Assembly: GCA_021805265.1 (NCBI GenBank)
Contig: JAJZFR010000254.1
Location: forward strand, 1-9,937
Direction: 5' to 3'
DNA: 9,937 nt
Source of the DNA: Acidobacteriota bacterium
Lineage (GTDB): Bacteria > Acidobacteriota > Terriglobia > Terriglobales > Acidobacteriaceae
Shown: positions 5,601-9,937 of the stretch, piece by piece
Position numbering within the stretch: the first letter of the stretch is position 1
How the letters are laid out: each line of letters starts with the position of its first letter
Position numbers and translations under genes: made by a program
The notes under the pieces: model-generated
The model's input: only the letters and a program-made list of their open reading frames with translations
What the model was told of the DNA's origin: nothing
Databases searched by the model: none

Positions 5601-7382
5601 GCGGAAAAGCCCGCCGACTCGAAGACGGCGACGCTGCGCAACCTGCTGATGGTTCGCAGCAACTACGACGCGCTGGTTTCGGGCGACGGAGCCTGCGCGG
5701 GATGCGGGGAAAAATCGGTACTCCGCGCAATCGCCGCCGTCACCGAAGCGTACATGCGTCCGGTCTTCCACGCCAAGAGCGATCGGCTGATGGCCAAGGC
5801 GGGCGAGCTGGAGAAGCTGGGCGCGGCGCGGCTGGCCGCATTGGCTGAGCGCAACCCTGCGGAATATGCGCTGCTGAAGCAGACCGTGGCTCACCTGATC
5901 CTGGCCCTGGGCGGGGAAAACGAGAAGGACACGCAGGCGCGCATTGCAGCTCACGAGGCTGCGCACGGGCCGATCACCGATCTTCAGATTGTCGATGCGC
6001 TGGCGGCTGTGCTGCTGACGGACGCCTTCAACCACAAGAGCCTTCAGCCGGTGGATGGCCGCCTGGCCAACGGGATGAGCGTGATGGCGATGGCGGCGCA
6101 CACGGGCTGCAACACGGTCTACGGCTCGACGGCGCCGAACAACCCGCACCCATATCCATGGATGAACTCGCTGTTCCAGGATGGGGTGACGGTGGGCTGG
6201 CTGATGGGCGAGAGCTTCATTGTGGATCATGCACGACGATCCGTGTTGCCGGAGCGGCTGACGGACATCATCCTGACCCGCGACGAAGCGGTAATCACGC
6301 CGCGCGAGTACTACGAGCTGACCCACTTTACCGACGCCACCATGACGGACAAGGAGATCGTCGAGTTGCCCAAGGTTTGGGTGGTCGGCGGCGACGGCGG
6401 CATCGGAGACATCGGCTACCAGAACACGTCGAAGGTGATCCTGCAGAACCGTCCGAACGTGAAGATTCTGATGCTCGATACGCAGGTCTACTCGAACACG
6501 GGCGGGCAGAACTCGGACTCGACGCCGATGCTGGGCGGCAACGACATGAACGTCTTTGGCGCGGCTACGCAGGGCAAAAACACCGAGAAGAAGACGGTCG
6601 CGGAGACCTTCCTCGCCGGGCACGGTTCGCCCTTTGTGGCGCAGGTTTCGATGGCCAACGCTCCGAAGCTCTACCGCGCGATTCTGGATGGGCTTGAGTA
6701 TCGCGGCACGATGTTCCTGCAGGCGTTTACCACCTGTCAGCCGGAGCACGGCGTGGCCGACGACATGGCGCTCACCCAGGCGCAGCGTGTGCGCGATTCG
6801 CGCGGCGTTCCGGAGTTCATCTTCAACCCGCGCCTCGGCGAAACCTACCAGGAAGCGCTCGATGTGAAGGGAAACCCGGCACCCGACATGGACTGGTACT
6901 CGACCAAAGACAAGGCGACCGGCGAGGTGAATCGCTACACGGTCGCGCACTGGTGCACGACGGAGGCGCGCTTCCGCAATCACCTGAAAAAGGTGAAGAA
7001 GGACGCGCTCCCGAAGCTCACCTCGCTCGACGACATGCTGGTGCGCATTACGCAGCAGGATGCGGTGTGGCGCCGGTATCTGGACCCCAGTCACCGCTCG
7101 TACATTCCCGACTTCGGCGTGTATATCAAGCTGACGGGCGATGCAGGAGCCGAGCCGGAGTACCGAGCGCTCAGCCGCCAGCTTGTGCTGTTCTGCGTCG
7201 AGCGGCGCAAGGCGTGGCGCATGCTCCAGTCCAAGGCGGGCATCGTGAACAAGGAGTACCAGGCGCAGAAAGCACTGCTCGCCGACGTGGACGCAGGCAA
7301 GGTTCCGATGGCAGATTTCCTGGCTCATGGCGAGGAGATGTTGCAGGAGCGGCTGGGCAATCTTACCCCGGCGAGGGCCTGA
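2694..7382 (+). CDS. nifJ: Long-form pyruvate:ferredoxin (flavodoxin) oxidoreductase-like 2-oxoacid oxidoreductase
   Basis: Family reaction: 2-oxoacid + CoA + oxidised ferredoxin gives acyl-CoA + CO2 + reduced ferredoxin, in the cytoplasm, using thiamine diphosphate (TPP) and three 4Fe-4S clusters. Numbering is from the ATG at 2694 (1562 aa). Domain I has YPITPS (35-40), Glu71 and ARALTKHALN (Arg121). Domain II is about 290-400. The gamma-like domain starts near 452 (RFHSIGGWGAITTGKN). The ferredoxin domain binds clusters through C782/C785/C788/C792 and C918/C921/C924/C928. The TPP domain has CAGC (C1001, C1004), HTGC (C1139), GDGGIGDIGY (1233-1242), SNTGGQ (1267-1272) and C1348. These correspond to Thr31, Glu64, Arg114, Asn996 and the cluster ligands of the D. 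africanus enzyme, as I remember its numbering; Thr, Glu and Arg have identical spacing. The protein is about 330 residues longer than that enzyme, with inserts near 800-910, 1010-1127 and in the gamma-to-ferredoxin stretch, plus a longer tail. Pyruvate is the likeliest substrate, not proven. No ferredoxin or flavodoxin gene is adjacent. Confidence 0.9.
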   Translation: MKNKARYPGIRITANGNQLIAYHTEARIADAGVFYPITPSTEGGELFQQSFAEGNLTVFGNSTIAIETEGEHAAQGGAIAHSVCGKRVVNFTSGQGIVYGVEQYYHAPGKCSTMVLEVGARALTKHALNVHCGHDDIYGALDTGWIMLFGKDAQQTADQSLILRRVTELSLTPGMNIQDGFLTSHLERTFYKHESELIREYLGAPEDMIDTPTEAQRTLFGSKRRRVPAMIDLANPLLLGPVQNQEHYMQGIVARRNNFIEPILEMLEAAYKDFGELTGRNYGLISEYSTADAETVFVSLGSAAENIEAAVDYLRQTRGAKVGSIHVNVIRPFPEAAIVKALRGKKNVIILERTDEGMSGDNPLGRDIRTALSKAHVRDAEMPRILSGTYGLGSRDFRPEHIIGAYEYSQGEIARKDGKTIADDAMFLVLGIDHPYSVIGAETPSLLPEGAVAVRFHSIGGWGAITTGKNLGAIIGDLNDLLYDRDRVVDELGNPKEIIHVSANPKYGSEKKGAPTSYFMVAAKDRIRVNCDLRHVNVVLCCDPKAFTHCNPLDGMAEGGSLVWESEETGEQAWERLPIWARRQIIDKKIRVFTLPGFKIAREATDRGDLQLRMQGNAFLGAFFAVSPLLDEFQISQDKYREVVHKQYVKKFGKLGDAVVQSNMEVMTKGFELVAEINIGAMSAPDRSSLRGPALLPVLVGAEDGASCSTGGCRSHGLPTGQAARAPINTLATFDAEFRSSYGYDQPATPLAALGLIAAATGDTASKYVARRETPLYIPENCTQCMECIAACPDTALPNTSQELSTILRTAISRYVTSFDDRAKMLSVIPQIDLKARVAMNEVVAKKLATPLPEILVRVTGEVADEVGGFSEQARAEFANIIAKVPLAYTKVNAIFSSPERKSPGSGGVFSIFVSDLCKGCGACVTACGDHMALKMVPETEEVNAEHETGTGFLDLLPDTSQKFLGLFNAEKPADSKTATLRNLLMVRSNYDALVSGDGACAGCGEKSVLRAIAAVTEAYMRPVFHAKSDRLMAKAGELEKLGAARLAALAERNPAEYALLKQTVAHLILALGGENEKDTQARIAAHEAAHGPITDLQIVDALAAVLLTDAFNHKSLQPVDGRLANGMSVMAMAAHTGCNTVYGSTAPNNPHPYPWMNSLFQDGVTVGWLMGESFIVDHARRSVLPERLTDIILTRDEAVITPREYYELTHFTDATMTDKEIVELPKVWVVGGDGGIGDIGYQNTSKVILQNRPNVKILMLDTQVYSNTGGQNSDSTPMLGGNDMNVFGAATQGKNTEKKTVAETFLAGHGSPFVAQVSMANAPKLYRAILDGLEYRGTMFLQAFTTCQPEHGVADDMALTQAQRVRDSRGVPEFIFNPRLGETYQEALDVKGNPAPDMDWYSTKDKATGEVNRYTVAHWCTTEARFRNHLKKVKKDALPKLTSLDDMLVRITQQDAVWRRYLDPSHRSYIPDFGVYIKLTGDAGAEPEYRALSRQLVLFCVERRKAWRMLQSKAGIVNKEYQAQKALLADVDAGKVPMADFLAHGEEMLQERLGNLTPARA

Positions 7383-7418
7383 GCTTCACCTCCTGTTGTG
7401 TCGAGTTGTCGCATGGCT

Positions 7419-7453
7419 GAAGGGCCGTTCCTCGCTGCGAGGGACGGCCTTTC
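7419..7453 (+). terminator. Strong intrinsic terminator after nifJ
   Basis: A 16-bp stem with two G-T wobbles (arms 7419-7434 and 7438-7453) closes on a CTG loop. The right arm ends in CTTTC and is followed by TGTTGTTT. It lies 37 bases after the nifJ stop codon, so nifJ transcripts should end here and the DoxX genes should have their own promoter. Confidence 0.85.
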
Positions 7454-7511
7454 TGTTGTTTGGAGGTTGTGTCTGTCTCGAAGGTTCTATACAGACGGGG
7501 CGAACCTGGGG

Positions 7512-7540
7512 TAGGCTTGCTGCAATCGACGGAAACGAGG
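7512..7540 (+). promoter_or_regulatory. Shared upstream element and ribosome binding site of the first DoxX gene
   Basis: TAGGCTTGCTGC (7512-7523) is followed 13 bases later by GAGG (7537-7540), which sits seven bases before the GTG start. The second DoxX gene has a matching arrangement, TACCCTTGCTGC (7991-8002) then GGGAGG. TAGGCT could be a -10 box with transcription starting around TTGCTGC; no clear -35 is visible. Confidence 0.4.
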
Positions 7541-7547
7541 TGTAGCT

Positions 7548-7955
7548 GTGGCGAAAACACTGGTTCTCTTGAAGCCGCTTCGCGCCAATCAGGATGTGGC
7601 TCTTTTGATTTTGCGCCTGACCGCCATTTCGCCGATGTTTCTCAAGCATGGGATCGAAAATATCTTCACCTTCTCTGGCATGCCCGCGCTGGTGATCGCC
7701 ATGATTTCCGACTCGTTCTGTACCATCCTGATGATTCTGGGGCTGGTGACGCGCTGGGCGGCGGCGATAACCTTCCTGAACCTCTTCATCGCCTGGGCGT
7801 TTGTACACCACTTTCACTTTTTTGCGCCGGAGAACGATCACGGCGAACTGATTGTGATCTATCTGGGCGTGACGCTGACCTTGTTTTTCTCGGGTCCCGG
7901 CCGCTACAGCCTGGACGCCCAACTGCATCGGCCCTCGGATGAGAGCGCAACCTGA
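7548..7955 (+). CDS. DoxX family membrane protein (first of a tandem pair, shortened)
   Basis: A 135-residue hydrophobic protein with about four membrane segments (roughly 17-31, 48-66, 71-90, 101-116). Motifs shared with its downstream neighbour are FLKHGIE (31-37), TRWAAAI (68-74), AWAFVHHF (82-89), DHGELIV (97-103) and GPGRYSLDA (116-124). These mark the DoxX group, small inner-membrane proteins linked in some organisms to thiosulfate:quinone oxidoreduction or to thiol and oxidative-stress complexes; the role here is unknown. The GTG start is set by GAGG seven bases upstream. Compared with its neighbour it lacks 13 residues, including the FPDPLHIG segment between the first two membrane spans, and has Asn38 where the neighbour has lysine. 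A strong terminator upstream separates it from nifJ. Confidence 0.8.
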   Translation: MAKTLVLLKPLRANQDVALLILRLTAISPMFLKHGIENIFTFSGMPALVIAMISDSFCTILMILGLVTRWAAAITFLNLFIAWAFVHHFHFFAPENDHGELIVIYLGVTLTLFFSGPGRYSLDAQLHRPSDESAT

Positions 7956-7990
7956 ATTCATGAGCGTCGTAAGCTGTGATGCGGCTGTGC

Positions 7991-8020
7991 TACCCTTGCT
8001 GCGTTGTGACGAATGGGAGG
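7991..8020 (+). promoter_or_regulatory. Shared upstream element and ribosome binding site of the second DoxX gene
   Basis: TACCCTTGCTGC (7991-8002) matches the element before the first DoxX gene at ten of twelve positions. GGGAGG (8015-8020) lies seven bases before GTG 8028. The same site overlaps the upstream in-frame ATG at 8013, which rules that ATG out as the start. Confidence 0.45.
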
Positions 8021-8027
8021 TCTTTTC

Positions 8028-8459
8028 GTGCTGAAAAAGCTGCTTCTTCTCCAGTCAATTCCGGCGGATCAGGATATGGGGCTGCTGCTGCTGCGGATCG
8101 CTGCCATGGTTCCGCTGTTTCTGAAGCATGGCATTGAAAAGGTGTTCACCTTTTCAGCGATGGCGGCGCACTTTCCCGATCCGCTGCACATTGGTGCTGT
8201 GCCGAGCCTGGTCGCCGCGATGATTTCCGATTCAATCTGTACGCTGTTGATCGTTTTCGGGCTGGCCACGCGGTGGGCCGCAGCGATTGTCTTCGTAAAT
8301 GTATTTGTGGCGTGGGCGTTTGTACATCACTTTCTTCTCTTCGGCCCCGGCTCGGACCACGGCGAGCTGATAGTGCTGTATCTTGCCATCACTCTGACGC
8401 TTTTCCTTGCCGGTCCGGGCCGCTACAGCGTGGACGCTGTGGTTGAGCGAAGGATGTAA
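8028..8459 (+). CDS. DoxX family membrane protein (second of a tandem pair)
   Basis: A 143-residue protein with four predicted membrane segments. It is clearly paralogous to the gene 72 bases upstream: FLKHGIEKVFTFS (31-43), AAMISDS (63-69), TRWAAAI (81-87), AWAFVHHF (95-102), DHGELIV (110-116) and GPGRYSVDA (129-137). It keeps the FPDPLHIG segment (49-56), common between the first two spans of DoxX proteins, and Lys38. The GTG at 8028 is preferred over ATG 8013 because GGGAGG lies seven bases before it and overlaps the ATG. DoxX proteins sit in the cytoplasmic membrane and are tied to sulfur or thiol redox chemistry in the few cases studied; no partner enzyme is adjacent, so the exact role cannot be assigned. 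It converges with the htrA gene. Confidence 0.85.
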   Translation: MLKKLLLLQSIPADQDMGLLLLRIAAMVPLFLKHGIEKVFTFSAMAAHFPDPLHIGAVPSLVAAMISDSICTLLIVFGLATRWAAAIVFVNVFVAWAFVHHFLLFGPGSDHGELIVLYLAITLTLFLAGPGRYSVDAVVERRM

Positions 8460-8462
8460 CGA

Positions 8463-8483
8463 CCGCCAATTTCAGGCTGGCGG
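8463..8483. terminator. Possible bidirectional terminator between convergent genes
   Basis: CCGCCA (8463-8468) pairs with TGGCGG (8478-8483) around a 9-base loop, in the 29-base gap between the doxX and htrA stop codons. There is no proper T-run on either strand, so it is a weak candidate supported mainly by position. Confidence 0.35.
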
Positions 8484-8488
8484 AAATG

Positions 8489-9640
8489 CTACGCGTTGAC
8501 CTCCCGACCCTCGCTGAGGGTCAGGCGCGCAGTCATCTTTTTTCGTCCGCGATAGAAGGTTACGGTGACCGAGTCGCCGGGCTGATGCTTTTCGAGGATG
8601 GTGCTGATGTCGGCGGTATCGGCCACCTGCTGACCATCGATGGCGACGATGAGGTCGCCGCCGAGGATGATGGGATTGTTTCCGAGATAGGCCTGCTGGT
8701 CGCCGCCGCGAATTCCGGCTCGATCCGCCGATCCTCCAGGGACGACTTTCTGGACCAGTACGCCCGCCTCTGCGGCAAGGCCCATCTGGTCGGCGAGATC
8801 GGGGCCGACGGCGAGGGAGACGATGCCGAGCGTGGGACGGCGTACTCGTCCATACCGCATGAGATCGCTTAGGACAGCCTTTGCCGTATTGATGGGAATG
8901 GCGAAACCGATGCCTGAGCTTTGCTCAGCGCCGCCGGTGGCGATGAGCGTGTTGATGCCAATGACCTCGCCGCGCGAGTTGAGCAGCGGCCCGCCGGAGT
9001 TGCCGGGATTGATGGCGGCGTCGGTCTGGATTGCGTCCTCGATCGGCGCGCCCTCGGGGCCGCGAATCGAGCGGATGGAGCTGATGATGCCCCGGGTCAT
9101 GGTACCGCTCAGGCCGAAGGGATTGCCAATGGCATAGACCTTCTGGCCGACCTCGATGCCGCTCGAATCGGAGAGCGTGACGGGCTGAAGACCGGGCGCG
9201 TCAATCTGAAGCAGCGCGAGGTCGTGGACGCGGTCATAGCCGACGATCTTTGCCTTGTAGTGGTGTTTGTCGCTGAGCATGACCTCGATGCGGTTGGCGT
9301 CGGCGATCACGTGGAAGTTGGTGAGGACGTGGCCAGCCTTGTCGAGGATGAAGCCCGATCCCTGCCCCTGCTGGGGCACCTGGCCGTAGAAGAAGTCAAA
9401 CTTCATGGCGGTCGAAGTGATGTTCACGACGGAGGGGAGAACGCGCTTGTAGACGGCGATGTTGTTCTGCTCTTCGGTGTCGAAAGCGGGCGCGGCATGG
9501 GCCTCGGTGAGGGCCAGCGGCGAACGCGATCCGCTGACCGACCAGAGATGCATGCGGTCCAGGCGATTGGGCAGATGGGTGGTCAACAACCAGAATCCGC
9601 CGAGCAAGGCAACTATCAGGACCAACCGTCGCAATTTCAT
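8489..9640 (-). CDS. htrA: HtrA/Deg family trypsin-like serine protease with one PDZ domain
   Basis: A 383-residue envelope protease or chaperone that degrades or senses misfolded proteins outside the cytoplasm. Residues 1-24 form a basic start plus a hydrophobic span with no obvious cleavage box, so a membrane anchor is likely. The protease domain (about 58-260) holds the catalytic triad: His110 in TNFHVI, Asp140 in RVHDLALLQ and Ser215 in NPGNSGGPLL. Other landmarks are GSGFILD (94-100) and the AIGNPFGL loop (170-177). One PDZ domain (about 265-378) carries AGIRGGD and GGDLIVAIDG. Anchor, protease and single PDZ is the DegS-like layout, while the length also fits general HtrA proteins. The ATG at 9638-9640 has a GAGAGA purine stretch just upstream. 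It lies 87 bases downstream of coaE on the same strand and may be co-transcribed. Confidence 0.93.
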   Translation of the reverse strand: MKLRRLVLIVALLGGFWLLTTHLPNRLDRMHLWSVSGSRSPLALTEAHAAPAFDTEEQNNIAVYKRVLPSVVNITSTAMKFDFFYGQVPQQGQGSGFILDKAGHVLTNFHVIADANRIEVMLSDKHHYKAKIVGYDRVHDLALLQIDAPGLQPVTLSDSSGIEVGQKVYAIGNPFGLSGTMTRGIISSIRSIRGPEGAPIEDAIQTDAAINPGNSGGPLLNSRGEVIGINTLIATGGAEQSSGIGFAIPINTAKAVLSDLMRYGRVRRPTLGIVSLAVGPDLADQMGLAAEAGVLVQKVVPGGSADRAGIRGGDQQAYLGNNPIILGGDLIVAIDGQQVADTADISTILEKHQPGDSVTVTFYRGRKKMTARLTLSEGREVNA

Positions 9641-9727
9641 ATTCTCTCGTTCCCTTTGTCTCTTCCATGCCGCTACAAGGATTCAGATGCAGGCAGAGGC
9701 AGCAGCGTTTCGTGAGCTACAGTCATT

Positions 9728-9937
9728 CTAAAGAAGTGGCGCGCCGGTTGCCGAATTTGGCCCAGAGCTGGCGGCCTTGAGTTGTGCCCAGAGCCGCGCG
9801 ACCTGGGAGCGGAGCGAGGGAAGATCGGCGTCGTTGGTGAGGACGTAGTCGGCGCGGGCAGCCTTTTCTGCGTCGGTCATCTGTCGGCTCAGGCGGGAGC
9901 GGGCGTCTTCAGCGGCGCGGTCATCCCAGCCGGTGGG
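9728..9937 (-). CDS. coaE: Dephospho-CoA kinase, C-terminal part (5' end outside window)
   Basis: The last 69 residues are visible. They contain DARSRLSRQMTDAEKAARAD followed by YVLTNDADLPSLRSQVARLW, the characteristic C-terminal helices of CoaE: an RQM-type motif, then a residue pattern resembling ADYVI.N.GDL, and the helix ending in LW. CoaE phosphorylates the 3'-hydroxyl of dephospho-CoA with ATP, the last step of coenzyme A synthesis, in the cytoplasm. The Walker A motif would lie in the missing N-terminal part. The protein ends with a short unconserved tail (SSGPNSATGAPLL). The stop codon TAG at 9728-9730 is also the start of a TAGAAT sequence on this strand. Confidence 0.88.
   Translation of the reverse strand, partial: PTGWDDRAAEDARSRLSRQMTDAEKAARADYVLTNDADLPSLRSQVARLWAQLKAASSGPNSATGAPLL

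Noticed and set aside
4389..7328. A 979-codon open frame on the minus strand inside nifJ, and another of 555 codons at 2673-4340
   Set aside because: Both lie opposite the strongly supported nifJ frame. Their translations are rich in Arg, His and Val with no recognisable domain, which is what GC-rich codon bias produces on the complementary strand.
8013..8027. ATG at 8013 as start of the second DoxX gene
   Set aside because: The ribosome binding site GGGAGG overlaps this ATG and is correctly spaced for GTG 8028, as in the first DoxX gene.
7548..8459. nifJ-DoxX-htrA as a single oxidative-stress operon
   Set aside because: A strong terminator separates nifJ from the DoxX genes, and htrA is on the opposite strand, so shared transcription is not supported.
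8921..9715. A 264-codon plus-strand frame opposite htrA
   Set aside because: It is the complement of a protease with an intact catalytic triad; the product is a low-complexity Asp/Gly/Val-rich sequence with no resemblance to a known protein.

Overview
This is a GC-rich bacterial chromosome segment made of housekeeping and accessory metabolic genes. No insertion sequence, CRISPR array or RNA gene is visible. The gene mix fits a Gram-negative soil-type bacterium: an HtrA-type envelope protease downstream of coaE, a single-chain 2-oxoacid:acceptor oxidoreductase of unusual length, and small DoxX membrane proteins. Acidobacteriota (Terriglobia-like) is my best guess, from general resemblance only; no marker gene is present to prove it.

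Layout. (1) Positions 1-144, minus strand: the N-terminal end of a winged-helix DNA-binding protein that runs off the left edge and has no receiver domain before it. (2) Positions 145-445: a divergent intergenic region with a possible operator dyad, a TAGAAT box and two potential leader hairpins. (3) Positions 446-2284, plus strand: an ABC-F ATPase of the Uup type. (4) Positions 2285-2693: a roughly 400-base intergenic region with a long hairpin, a candidate sigma-70-like promoter and short tandem repeats. (5) Positions 2694-7382, plus strand: a 1562-residue pyruvate:ferredoxin oxidoreductase-like protein (NifJ family), about 330 residues longer than the well-studied Desulfovibrio africanus enzyme, followed by a strong intrinsic terminator. 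(6) Positions 7548-8459, plus strand: two tandem DoxX-family paralogues, each with a look-alike upstream element and ribosome binding site. (7) Positions 8489-9937, minus strand: coaE (C-terminal part only) followed by an HtrA-family protease, convergent with the DoxX pair.

How they may work together. The oxidoreductase would convert a 2-oxoacid such as pyruvate plus CoA to acyl-CoA, CO2 and reduced ferredoxin or flavodoxin. No electron-acceptor gene lies beside it, and the terminator separates it from the DoxX genes, so it looks like a one-gene transcription unit. The DoxX pair appears to be a local duplication that carried its control region along. coaE and htrA may share a transcript. The most distinctive item is the enlarged NifJ: its thiamine-diphosphate and cluster-binding residues are all kept, but it has extra blocks between the two ferredoxin clusters, inside the thiamine-diphosphate domain, near the subunit-gamma-like domain and at the C-terminus.
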